A stretch of 50,523 bases of DNA, from NCBI GenBank assembly GCA_034429475.1, contig DAOUGD010000237.1:1-50523 (forward strand), written 5' to 3'. Below are positions 1 through 7,800 of this stretch, piece after piece. Source of the DNA: JAKQHY01 sp034429475. GTDB taxonomy: Bacteria > Chloroflexota > Anaerolineae > B4-G1 > SLSP01. The position numbers and the translations under genes were made by a program. Each line of letters starts with the position of its first letter. The stretch's first letter is position 1. The notes under the pieces are model-generated. The model saw only the letters and a list, made by a program, of their open reading frames with translations. It made no database searches and was not told the origin of the DNA.

Positions 1-20
1 TCCCAGACCCACCCCCTGCG

Positions 21-56
21 GCGTCGTTGAATAACGACGTCTGCCATTAGAGGCAG
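21..56. other. Two small inverted repeats downstream of the kinase gene
   Basis: CGTCGTT and AACGACG (22-28 and 33-39) form a 7-bp stem with a 4-base loop, and CTGCC/GGCAG (41-45, 52-56) form a second short stem. They lie just past the kinase stop codon and could end its transcript, but no T-tract follows on the minus strand. The rest of 1-89 shows no gene. Confidence 0.25.
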
Positions 57-89
57 GGGACAGAGGATCAATGGACAGGGGGACAATGG

Positions 90-2534
90 TTATTGACCCT
101 GGGCGCGCACCACTACACACCGAAATCCCACGAGATCGTTCGAGATCGATGGCGCGTTCCCGCTTCGGTACGCCGAGCGAACGTAGTACGCGTCGTTGCC
201 CCAGGAACCCCCACGCACCACTTTGGTACTTTTATCGTAGTCGTCGGCGGTCCACTGCCAGACGTTCCCGGCCATATCCACGCAGCCGTAAGGGCTGTCG
301 CCCTGCGGGGAGTACCGGCCCACCGGCGTCGTGCCTTTCTCATTTTGAGCAAAATTGCACAGTTCGCGGGTAGGCTTCTGGTTGCCCCACGGATACGTCC
401 GCCCCTCCGTGCCGCGCGCGGCTTTCTCCCATTCTTCTTCGGTGGGCAGCCGCTTCCCGGCCCATTCCGCGTAGGCGACGGCGTCCTGCCAGCTTACGTG
501 GATCACCGGATGATCGGCCAAAGCCTGGATGTCTGTCTTTGGCCCGCCGGGATGTCGCCAGTCGGTGCCTTTCGTTTCTTTCCAATCTTTACCTGTGTAG
601 GCATAACTGCTTCCACGTTTTTCCGCGGTCGTTTGATAGCCGGTCGCTTTCACAAACCGCGCAAATTCGGCATTCGTCACTGGCGTTTTGTCTATCCAGA
701 ACTCCGGCAGGGTGCGCGTTTCTTTGTCGTCGCCATACAGGAATTCGCCGGCCGGCACGCGCACCATCGCTTTGCCGTCGGTGGGGCTGACCCAGGTATC
801 GCCTGTGGGAGCAGGCCGTACCGGCCGCACGACGGGCGGCGGCTGCAAGCGCGCCAATACCCGCGTCACACCGGGCAAGTCCGGCGCGGCCAACTGCGTC
901 GCCAGCGCCAGCGCCGTTTCCGGCGTGTGCTCTTCCAATGCCAGCAGCAGTTGATCATACGCGGTGACTTGCAATTGCGCGGCCTGATAGGCGCTTTGAG
1001 TTTCCTGCGCCTGAGTTTCCAGGTCAGTCACTTGCTGTTGAGCGGCGTCCCGCGCACGTTCCAGGTCGCGCGCCGCCTTTTCCAGGCGTTTGTACACAGC
1101 GGCGGTCTCTTTAAGCTGCGCTTCCAGTTCGGCCACGCGGGCGCGCAAGTCCTGAACTGCCCCCTGGCTGTGTCCCAAGGCTTCGCGCGCCGTCGCCAAC
1201 TCGGTTTCTACAGCGGTCAGATGTTCCAACATCCCCGCCGTGGCCGCGCGCAGGCAGTCCGCGGCGGCGGGGTAGGCGGCGTCTTGTTCCAGGAGGGCCA
1301 GCAGGTCGGCGCAGGCGTCCGCGTAGGCGGCGTCCGCCAGCTTGGTGTGGGCGGCGGTGTAGAGGGCGGCTTTGTGCTGCCCGGAGCGGGCGCAGGCCAG
1401 TTGGTCGGCCACGTCGGCAAAGTCGGCGGGCAATTTCTCCAATGCGGCGATGGCGTCGGCGTAGTTACCTTCTACCAACAGCGCGCGGCCCGTTTGGAGT
1501 TGCGCGTCCAATTCGCGCTGCTGCCGGCGGTGTTCTTCTTCTTCAGCCAACCGGCTGGCGGCCAGGGTCAGCAGCGTTCCCACGTCCCGGTAATCGGGAT
1601 CGAGGTTGCGCATTTCCACGCACAGGTTGACCACCTGCCCCCACTTCCCGGCCTGGAGCGCGGCCTGCGCCTGCGCGTACAGTTCCCCCAGAGCCGTCTG
1701 GGTCTGCGCGGCGCGCTGCCCGGCCGTCCAGGCTTTTTTGAGGGCGTGGGCCAGGGCGGTGGGCGGGACGTAGCGCGCCGCCGGGTCTTTAGCCAGGGCG
1801 CGCAAGATCACTTCGGCCAGTCCGTCGTCCAGGGTGGGATTGAGGCTGCGCGGATCGGGCGGCGGGGTGTGGACATGCATGTGTAGCACGGCCAGCGGGG
1901 TATCGGCGTCAAAGGGCACGCGCCCGGTGAGCATTTCGTAGACCACCACGCCCAGCGCGTAGGTATCCGTCGCCGGGCCGAGGTCGCCGCCTTCCCCGCT
2001 TTGCTCCGGGGCCATATAGGCCGGCGTGCCCAGGCGGGTGCCGTCCACCGTCACCCCGCTTTCCACCAGCGATTTGACCAGCCCGAAGTCCACCAGCAGG
2101 GCGCGATTTTCTTCGTCGAACAGGATGTTGGCCGGTTTCACGTCGCGGTGAATCAGGTGTTTCTTGTGCGCGTAAGTGAGCGCGGCGGCCACCTGCTCCA
2201 TGATGGTCAGGGCCATCTCCACCGGCAGGGGCGCGCCGGAGAGCCGTTGCAGCAGGCTACCGCCGGGCAGGTAGGCCATCGCCAGGTAGAGTTGGCCGTC
2301 AGCTTCGCCCACGTCAAAGACCGGGACGATGTTGGGGTGTTGCAGTTGGGCGACCTGCCGCGCCTCGTTGAGGAAGCGCTGCGTCACCTCCGACTTTTCA
2401 CCATAGCCGGGATGCAGCACTTTGAGGGCGACGACGCGCCCCAGGCGGGTATCGCGGGCCTGATACACGGTGGCGAAGCCGCCGCGGCCGAGTTCTGTCA
2501 GAATTTCGTATTTGCCGATGGTGGTATGGGTCAT
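90..2534 (-). CDS. Ser/Thr protein kinase with C-terminal formylglycine-generating-enzyme-like domain
   Basis: This 814-residue protein carries a Hanks-type kinase domain at about residues 8-270. The glycine loop GRGGFATVY, Lys38, the HRD motif with Asp131 and Asn136, DFG at 149-151 and APE at 175-177 are all present, so it should be catalytically active. Residues about 270-575 are helical and coiled-coil, rich in Ala, Gln and Glu, and resemble TPR-like helices. From about 585 to the end is a FGE-sulfatase/SUMF1-type domain, with the family motifs RLPTEEEWEKAARG, DMAGNVWQW, VVRGGSW and GFRC. The segment after RGGSW, where true FGE enzymes hold their active cysteines, has none, so the domain is probably a binding module rather than an enzyme. 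No signal peptide or membrane span is visible, which suggests a cytosolic location. It is transcribed alone, with its own promoter-like sequence upstream. Substrates are unknown. Confidence 0.93.
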   Translation of the reverse strand: MTHTTIGKYEILTELGRGGFATVYQARDTRLGRVVALKVLHPGYGEKSEVTQRFLNEARQVAQLQHPNIVPVFDVGEADGQLYLAMAYLPGGSLLQRLSGAPLPVEMALTIMEQVAAALTYAHKKHLIHRDVKPANILFDEENRALLVDFGLVKSLVESGVTVDGTRLGTPAYMAPEQSGEGGDLGPATDTYALGVVVYEMLTGRVPFDADTPLAVLHMHVHTPPPDPRSLNPTLDDGLAEVILRALAKDPAARYVPPTALAHALKKAWTAGQRAAQTQTALGELYAQAQAALQAGKWGQVVNLCVEMRNLDPDYRDVGTLLTLAASRLAEEEEHRRQQRELDAQLQTGRALLVEGNYADAIAALEKLPADFADVADQLACARSGQHKAALYTAAHTKLADAAYADACADLLALLEQDAAYPAAADCLRAATAGMLEHLTAVETELATAREALGHSQGAVQDLRARVAELEAQLKETAAVYKRLEKAARDLERARDAAQQQVTDLETQAQETQSAYQAAQLQVTAYDQLLLALEEHTPETALALATQLAAPDLPGVTRVLARLQPPPVVRPVRPAPTGDTWVSPTDGKAMVRVPAGEFLYGDDKETRTLPEFWIDKTPVTNAEFARFVKATGYQTTAEKRGSSYAYTGKDWKETKGTDWRHPGGPKTDIQALADHPVIHVSWQDAVAYAEWAGKRLPTEEEWEKAARGTEGRTYPWGNQKPTRELCNFAQNEKGTTPVGRYSPQGDSPYGCVDMAGNVWQWTADDYDKSTKVVRGGSWGNDAYYVRSAYRSGNAPSISNDLVGFRCVVVRAQGQ

Positions 2535-2608
2535 AGGCGTCTCTCCGCTCCGCGAGTTGGGTTGCTGGGGCGCGCGACAAAGGCCAACCGGCGGCGCGCG
2601 CCATGCTC

Positions 2609-2636
2609 AGTATAGGGCAATTCCAAATGTCTGCAA
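2609..2636 (-). promoter_or_regulatory. Putative promoter of the kinase gene
   Basis: Read on the minus strand, TTGCAG (2631-2636) and TATACT (2609-2614) are separated by 16 bases. The -10 box matches the sigma-70 consensus at 5 of 6 positions and the -35 box is weak. It lies about 75 bases upstream of the kinase start. Confidence 0.35.
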
Positions 2637-2651
2637 CTGTCTGCAACTGTC
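2629..2651. repeat. Tandem direct repeat over the kinase -35 region
   Basis: The ten-base unit CTGCAACTGT occurs twice back to back (2631-2640 and 2641-2650). One copy covers the proposed -35 box, so the pair could be a regulator-binding site. This is inferred from position only. Confidence 0.3.
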
Positions 2652-2755
2652 AAGCCCCCCTGCACCATTCAAGTTTGACAAGGGGTGCATTTGTTCTAAA
2701 AGGGGAAGTGACAGTCCGGCAGGGGAAAGGCCGGAAGGCGCGCGGGAGGTGAGGT

Positions 2756-2799
2756 GAGGGGGAGAGGGGGAGAAACCGTTCCCCCTCCCCCTCGTTTTT
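2756..2799 (+). terminator. Purine-rich hairpin with T-tract, plus-strand orientation
   Basis: A G/A-rich arm (2756-2771) pairs with a C/T-rich arm (2780-2793) through about 14 base pairs with a two-base bulge and an 8-base loop, followed by TTTTT at 2795-2799. This has the form of an intrinsic terminator for plus-strand transcription, although both flanking genes are on the minus strand. Apart from this hairpin, the kinase promoter and the next hairpin, the 2535-2935 gap holds nothing recognisable. Confidence 0.35.
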
Positions 2800-2867
2800 C
2801 AGGCGGCGACGAAACGGGTGGCGTGGGGGGAGTGAGGGGGTGCCAAAACGGCGGAGGCAGGCGGTCA

Positions 2868-2886
2868 CGGCAGGCAACGCCTGCCG
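2868..2886 (-). terminator. Strong stem-loop downstream of the leucine-rich-repeat gene
   Basis: CGGCAGGC and GCCTGCCG (2868-2875, 2879-2886) form a perfect 8-bp stem with a 3-base loop, 50 bases beyond the stop codon of the leucine-rich-repeat gene. No T-run follows on the minus strand, so it may stop transcription weakly or simply protect the 3' end. Confidence 0.4.
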
Positions 2887-2935
2887 ATAGTGTTCATACG
2901 TCTATACGCAACAGACTTTAAGCGAAGGGCTATCA

Positions 2936-5419
2936 TCATTGGCGCGTCACCCACGGCAGATGGATCACCGCGGTGACATTGTGTACGCCAGTGACTTGCG
3001 TGTTCGACGGGTATGCCCGTAGTAACGTCTCGCCAGGGAAGGCGTAGTACGCGGTGTTGCTGACCTGGGTATACTCACCGACAAAGGATTCCGGCGGCAC
3101 GTTGACCCGCACGGCGAAAGTGATGGTGAGGGAGGTCGTTGCCGAGAGCGCGACGGTGCCGGTAAGCGCGCCATCTGCGTAAGTGAGTGTATCCGGCGCT
3201 GCACCGACGAATCCCTCCCACGTCAGATGCGCGTCCAACGGGTCGTAGAGACGCAGGGTGATATCAAGGTCCGTGTGAAGCATAAGCCGGTAAACCAATG
3301 TCTTGCCATTGAGAACCGTGACGGCAGGGGTAGCCGATTTGAGGATGGCGGGGGACAAGGTAGCGTCAATGCCCGTGCGCGTCATGCCGAGAGTGACCGT
3401 CACCGGCGTGGACTGTTCGAGGGTAAGTTGGTTGTCGTAGTATTGCGGCGCGTAGACGTGCGTAGGGTCGCTGAACTCCACCCGATAGTCAATGCCCTGT
3501 CCCAGATCGTCGAACTGGTACGTGCCATCGGCCAGCGTGTGCGTCGAGGTCACGTAGCCCCATTGGAGCCATTCAATGGGTCGGTAGAGGTTCACGCGCA
3601 CCCCAGCGGCGGGCGTGGCATCAGGGTTTGAGACAGTTCCGCATAGGCTGCCCGGCGCCTGCCCGCAAATCAACCCAGTGCCATGGACAGCCTCGACCGT
3701 GGCCAGCCACGCGGCCACCGGCCCCGTTTCCGGCACACACCAGGCGGTGTTATAAAAAGAAAAAAGCCAGAGTGAGTCCAACGCCGTAAGAGTTTCCGGC
3801 ATTGCACCCGTGAGAGGATTGTCATTCAAGTAAAGGTAGCTTAATGAGGTGAGGTCACCGATCTCCGCCGGCAGGGCCGCCAGGGTGTTGTGGTGCAGAT
3901 AAAAGCGTTGCAACCTGGCGAGGTTGCCGATCTCAGGGGGGAGAGTCAGCAAGGCGTTGTGAGACAGGTCAAGTTCCCTCAATGAGGCCAGGTTGCCGAT
4001 CTCCGCCGGGAGAGCCATGAGGGCGTTGTGAGACAGGGGAAGCCATATCAAATCGGTGAGATTGCCGATCTCCGGCGGGAGAGTGGTCAGGGCATTGTGG
4101 GACAGATAAAGCCAGTCCAACGTAGTGAGGCCGCCGATTGCTGGCGGCAAGGCAGTCAGCGCGTTGTTGGATAGAACAAGTTCCGACAACGCAGTGAGAT
4201 TGCCGATCTCCGACGGGAGGGTGGTCAGCGCGTTATTAGAAAGGTTCAGCCGATTCAACGTAGTGAGATTACCAATCTCCGGCGGGAGGGCGGTCAGAGC
4301 ATTATCGCTCAGGAAAAGGCCATCTAACGCGGTAAGGTTGCCAATCTCCGGAGGGAGAGCGGTCAGAGCATTGCTGCCCAGGTAAAGCCACGTCAGCCCG
4401 GTGAGATTGCCGATCTCCGGCGGAAGCGCTGTCAGGTCGTTGTTGTCCAGGGAAAGGGACATCAATGCAGTGAGATTGCCAATCTGCGATGGGAGAGTTG
4501 TCAAGGCATTGTTGTCCAGAGAAAGGGACGTCAAAGCAGCAAGGTTGCCGATCTCCGGTGGGAGGGTGGTCAAGGCGTTGTCGCTTAGGTAAAGGGACGC
4601 CAACGCAGTAAGGTTGCCGATCTCCGGTGGGAGGGTGGTTAAGGCGTTGTCGCTTAGGTAAAGGGACGCCAACGCAGTAAGGTTGCCGATCTCCGGCGGG
4701 AGGGTGGTCAAGGCGTTGTTGCTCAGATTAAGGGACGTCAACGCAGTGAGGCCGCCGATTGCCGGCGGGAGGGTGGTCAGGGCATTGCCGTTCAGATTAA
4801 GGGACGTCAACGCGATGAGGCCGCCGATTTCCGGCGGGAGGGTGGTCAGGGCATTGTAGCTCAGATCAAGGGACGTCAACGCGGTGAGATTGCCGATTTC
4901 CGGTGGGAGGGTGGTCAGGGCATTGTAGCTCAGATCAAGGGACGTCAACGCGGTGAGATTGCCAATCTCCGCTGGAAGAGTTGTCAGGGCGTTGCTATCC
5001 ACGTCAAATCTCATCAGCGCAGTGAGATTACCGATTTCCGGCGGGAGGGCGGTCAGAGCATTGCCGGGTAGATCAAGAGACGTCAATGCAGTAAGATTGC
5101 CGATTTCTGGCGGGAGAGCGCCAGCAAGGCGATTGCTACCCAGGAGAAGCGAGTAGACACGTCCCGCCTGGCAGGTGACGCCGTGCCAGGTGCAGGGCGT
5201 GGTGGTTTGCAACCAACCGGTCTTGCGGTACCAATTGTCGCCGCCCGTGGCAGTGTAGAGGGCCACCAGAGCCTCACACTCGGTTTGCGGGAGGCCGGCG
5301 GCGGCAGCGCAATCGTAGGCGGCCGGCGCGGCCTGGAGTCGCTCCGGACCATTCCCCGGTAATAGCAGGCTCACGAACAGAGCCAGAGTCAACAGCTTCA
5401 ACCAAAGTCGCGATAGCAT
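2936..5419 (-). CDS. Secreted leucine-rich-repeat protein
   Basis: This 827-residue protein begins with a signal peptide (basic start, hydrophobic stretch to about residue 25, then AAPAAYD). It is followed by a bacterial LRR cap (CTWHGVTC) and about 20 leucine-rich repeats of 23 residues with the pattern LTALxxLxLxxNALTxLPPEIGN. After the repeats come a carboxypeptidase-regulatory-like beta-sandwich (from GSLCGTV) and a DUF11/Ig-like domain. The chain ends in HLPWVTRQ, close to the tails of two other secreted proteins in this window. It is probably surface-bound or released and works in protein binding or adhesion. A ribosome site, GGGAGG, lies 4 bases before the start. Some neighbouring repeats are nearly identical in DNA, a sign of recent duplication. 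The ligand cannot be told from sequence. Confidence 0.9.
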   Translation of the reverse strand: MLSRLWLKLLTLALFVSLLLPGNGPERLQAAPAAYDCAAAAGLPQTECEALVALYTATGGDNWYRKTGWLQTTTPCTWHGVTCQAGRVYSLLLGSNRLAGALPPEIGNLTALTSLDLPGNALTALPPEIGNLTALMRFDVDSNALTTLPAEIGNLTALTSLDLSYNALTTLPPEIGNLTALTSLDLSYNALTTLPPEIGGLIALTSLNLNGNALTTLPPAIGGLTALTSLNLSNNALTTLPPEIGNLTALASLYLSDNALTTLPPEIGNLTALASLYLSDNALTTLPPEIGNLAALTSLSLDNNALTTLPSQIGNLTALMSLSLDNNDLTALPPEIGNLTGLTWLYLGSNALTALPPEIGNLTALDGLFLSDNALTALPPEIGNLTTLNRLNLSNNALTTLPSEIGNLTALSELVLSNNALTALPPAIGGLTTLDWLYLSHNALTTLPPEIGNLTDLIWLPLSHNALMALPAEIGNLASLRELDLSHNALLTLPPEIGNLARLQRFYLHHNTLAALPAEIGDLTSLSYLYLNDNPLTGAMPETLTALDSLWLFSFYNTAWCVPETGPVAAWLATVEAVHGTGLICGQAPGSLCGTVSNPDATPAAGVRVNLYRPIEWLQWGYVTSTHTLADGTYQFDDLGQGIDYRVEFSDPTHVYAPQYYDNQLTLEQSTPVTVTLGMTRTGIDATLSPAILKSATPAVTVLNGKTLVYRLMLHTDLDITLRLYDPLDAHLTWEGFVGAAPDTLTYADGALTGTVALSATTSLTITFAVRVNVPPESFVGEYTQVSNTAYYAFPGETLLRAYPSNTQVTGVHNVTAVIHLPWVTRQ
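3840..5130 (-). repeat. Tandem 69-bp leucine-rich-repeat units
   Basis: About 19 in-frame units of 69 bases encode the 23-residue repeats. Two neighbouring pairs (about 4560-4700 and 4830-4970) are almost identical at DNA level while other units have drifted, which points to unequal crossing-over or gene conversion. Confidence 0.8.
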
Positions 5420-5483
5420 TTTGCCTCCCTAATCTGTGTGGACTGGCAACGCAAATTTGAACACGCTGCGTTGGGTTGTGCCT

Positions 5484-5518
5484 GTTCGCCCGGCAGACTT
5501 GCGGGCGAACTTTTTTTT
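5484..5518 (+). terminator. Intrinsic terminator hairpin, plus-strand orientation
   Basis: GTTCGCCCG and CGGGCGAAC form a perfect 9-bp stem (5484-5492, 5502-5510) with a 9-base loop, followed directly by eight T (5511-5518). It is a textbook intrinsic terminator for plus-strand transcripts, yet no plus-strand gene precedes it. The hairpin abuts the stop codon of the minus-strand SEC-C gene and may also limit read-through from it, though without a U-tract in that direction. Confidence 0.55.
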
Positions 5519-6669
5519 CAGCGCTTCCCGGCCTGATCGCTGTGCATATGACAATGCTTGTACTTCTTGCCGCTGCCGCACCAGCACGGATCGTTGCGGC
5601 GCAGAGGGATGGGCAGCGATTTGGGATTCGCCGCATCCAGAGGAGCGGGGGCGAACTTGAATGACGGCATCGGCCGGACTTCCGGCGCTTGCTGCTGGCG
5701 CCATTGGTCCAATTCCGCCGTGGTGCGCGCCTGTTGCTGCGGTTTGCCCCATTCTTCGTACAGGCCGATGAGCCGGTCCAACACATCGCCCCGGTCGCGG
5801 AGGGTGGGCCGCGCCAACGCCTGCAACAAGATCGCCTCCGCCGGCGCATACGCCTTTAGGCTCTTGTCATACAGGTAGTATTGATCGGCCCACCCGATGT
5901 AAGCCCACCCCTCATCGGGGTAGCGCGCGATCAGGTCCCGATACACGGCTTCCGCTTCGGTCTGCTGCCCCAGCTCCCACAGGGATTCGCCTTTGGCCCG
6001 CAGCATATTGACGTAACGGGTGGCGTCTTCGGCAGGGAATTGGGCAAGGAATTCGTCCACGTACCGGATCAAGTGGGTGAAATAGGCCGGGTCTCTAATC
6101 CCGGCATTGTGCAGTTCCATCTCCAGGTCGCTACACCAGTTGAAGACGCTTTGCAGCATTGGATAGGCGGCGTCGAAGTCTTGCGTGGTGCGCATCGCCG
6201 GCGTCGCCAGTTGTTTGATGCGCTCCCAGACCTCCAGCCAGCAGTCCATGGCGGGGATTTGCTGCCGGGCTTCCAGCAGCGTGTAGCCTTCTTGCATCAA
6301 GTCATCCAGTTCCTCTTCCGGCGTCAGGACGATGGGTGGCAGCGTGCCGGCCCGGACTTGCGCCCACCGCTGCGTTTCGCTCTGGACGAAGGCATCTAAG
6401 GCTTTGAGCGCAGGCTGCGCCTCGCGCTCTGTCACCTGATGGAGCAGTGCAGCGCGCAGCGCAGCCACCAGGTGTTGGTTGACTTCCGGGCTGTCGCCGC
6501 CGTCCTCGATTTGCATTTCCACCGCGTTGAGGAGGCCGTTGAGCTTGCGGACGCGGATCGGCGGCAGACCCAAGCGCGCCACTGCCTCCTTTAACGGTTG
6601 AAGACGCGCTACGCGCTCCCGGTCATACCGGGTGGGTTCCGGGCTGGGTTTCCATGGTTTGTTCGGCAT
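5518..6669 (-). CDS. SEC-C motif protein with helical repeats
   Basis: This 383-residue protein is mostly alpha-helical, with TPR-like stretches (for example around YRDLIARYPDEGWAYIGWADQYY). It ends in a SEC-C zinc-binding motif, RRNDPCWCGSGKKYKHCH, as found at the tail of SecA and of many small bacterial proteins. The motif carries the expected C-x-C-x8-C-H arrangement, so it should bind one zinc. No signal peptide or membrane span is seen, so it is likely cytosolic. Its role is unknown; the family suggests protein or RNA contact rather than catalysis. It stands between the restriction remnants and the LRR gene and is separated from the latter by a hairpin. The start is supported by a GGGAG site upstream. 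Confidence 0.85.
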   Translation of the reverse strand: MPNKPWKPSPEPTRYDRERVARLQPLKEAVARLGLPPIRVRKLNGLLNAVEMQIEDGGDSPEVNQHLVAALRAALLHQVTEREAQPALKALDAFVQSETQRWAQVRAGTLPPIVLTPEEELDDLMQEGYTLLEARQQIPAMDCWLEVWERIKQLATPAMRTTQDFDAAYPMLQSVFNWCSDLEMELHNAGIRDPAYFTHLIRYVDEFLAQFPAEDATRYVNMLRAKGESLWELGQQTEAEAVYRDLIARYPDEGWAYIGWADQYYLYDKSLKAYAPAEAILLQALARPTLRDRGDVLDRLIGLYEEWGKPQQQARTTAELDQWRQQQAPEVRPMPSFKFAPAPLDAANPKSLPIPLRRNDPCWCGSGKKYKHCHMHSDQAGKR

Positions 6670-6712
6670 ACGGTCGCTTGCTCCCTATTTTGAAAATAAC
6701 CTCTGCGTTGGC

Positions 6713-7715
6713 TCAATACCTCCACGCCTCATGCCCCAACGGCGCCCGGGTGAGTTCTTCGCGGATGAAGCGCCACTGGGGCATCAAGCGATCCATCAAG
6801 GCGGTGAAGGCGTCGTTGTGATGGCGCTCCAGGAGGTGGGCCATTTCGTGCAGAACGATGTAGTCCAGGCTGGGGCGGCTTTTTGATGAGCTCGAGGTTT
6901 AGCCAGATGCGTCGCGCGGCGACGTTACAAGTACCCCAACGGGTCTTCATGTGTTTGACGCCCCACTCGGCGACGGTCACGCCGAGGAGGAGTTCCCAGT
7001 GGGCGAGCAGGTGTTTGATGTCTTTGCGGACCACGTCCACGGTTAGATCGTTGACGGTGAGTTGGTGCATATCTATCCGTAGAGACGCAATATCTTGCGT
7101 CTCTACCCACGTCATATAGTATTTTTCGGGGGTTTCGATGACGCCGTAGCGCAGGCCCTCCGTGTCGTTGCCGGCCATGATCCACTGTATGGTGGCGAAA
7201 AAGGGCTGGATGAAGGCGGCCTGCTGGTTGTCGAGGTTCTGGCGGATGCCCTCGCCGACCGAAACGGTGGAGCGTTTGAGTTCCAGCATACCCAGGGCGA
7301 TGCCGTTGACGTAGAGCACCACGTCCGGGCGCTTGGTGTGGACGCCGGCGACGGTCACTTCCTCGGCGATGGCGAAGTCGTTTTCGAGCGGGTGTTCCCA
7401 ATCCATCAGGTGAACGGTCTGCCTGTTTTCGCCCACCTCCGGCTCCACCTGCACGCCGTAGCGCAGCAGGCCATAGATGGATTTGTTGAGGTCGTAGAGG
7501 CTTTTGCTCTGGTCGCCGGCCGTCCGGTTGAGAAGGTACAGGGCGCGATCAATGAGCGCATCCGCGTACCCCCGCCGCCGCAGGTAGGTCTCTTCGATGT
7601 TGCGGTTGCCCTCGCGGTCCTGCCAGTCGCCCAGGTACGTGTAGCCCAGGCGTTGCTGGAACAGGTTGATCACACGATTTTGGGTGGCGCGTTCGAGTTG
7701 GCCTACATTCCCCAT
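6713..7715 (-). pseudogene. Chimera of HsdR nuclease domain and frameshifted DUF45 metallopeptidase
   Basis: Starting at the ATG at 7715, residues 1-203 match the N-terminal part of type I restriction subunit R. The PD-(D/E)xK nuclease motif is visible as RPD131 with E145-x-K147. The whole helicase and C-terminal part of HsdR, normally several hundred residues, is missing. A 28-bp palindrome (7079-7106) supplies about ten junction residues. The frame then continues into a YgjP/DUF45 zinc metallopeptidase (LTVDVVRKDIKHL, WGVKHMKTRWGTC) that itself seems to lack about 100 internal residues. Near 6868-6884, beside G4 and T5 runs, the frame shifts by one; in the other frame the zincin HEMAH motif (6836-6850) and a normal C-terminus (GHEAWRY, stop at 6713) follow. 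The region is most likely a decayed hsdR plus its usual DUF45 neighbour. The nuclease fold itself might still be made. Confidence 0.8.
7079..7106. repeat. 28-bp palindrome copy 1
   Basis: Perfect inverted repeat with arms GTAGAGACGCAA and TTGCGTCTCTAC around a 4-base centre. It lies at the junction of the HsdR and DUF45 fragments. Confidence 0.9.
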
Positions 7716-7733
7716 TGCCCTATACCCCGTATC

Positions 7734-7761
7734 GTAGAGACGCAAAATCTTGCGTCTGTAC
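7734..7761. repeat. 28-bp palindrome copy 2
   Basis: Same palindrome with one arm ending CTGTAC. It sits between the hsdR start codon and the RAYT gene. Confidence 0.9.
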
Positions 7762-7772
7762 GATCGCGCGGT

Positions 7773-7800
7773 GTAGAGACGCAAAATCTTGCGTCTCTAC
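7773..7800. repeat. 28-bp palindrome copy 3, carrying the RAYT stop codon
   Basis: Perfect copy. Its outer TAG, read on the minus strand, is the stop codon of the RAYT gene, so element and gene end abut. Confidence 0.9.

Noticed and set aside
93..1886. Long plus-strand open frame of 597 codons opposite the kinase gene
   Set aside because: It is the antisense of a well-conserved kinase/FGE gene in a G+C-rich region; its translation has no family and a skewed Arg/Gly/Val composition.
2675..2703. Plus-strand TTGACA as a promoter
   Set aside because: A perfect -35 box but no -10-like sequence at the right distance and no plus-strand gene downstream.
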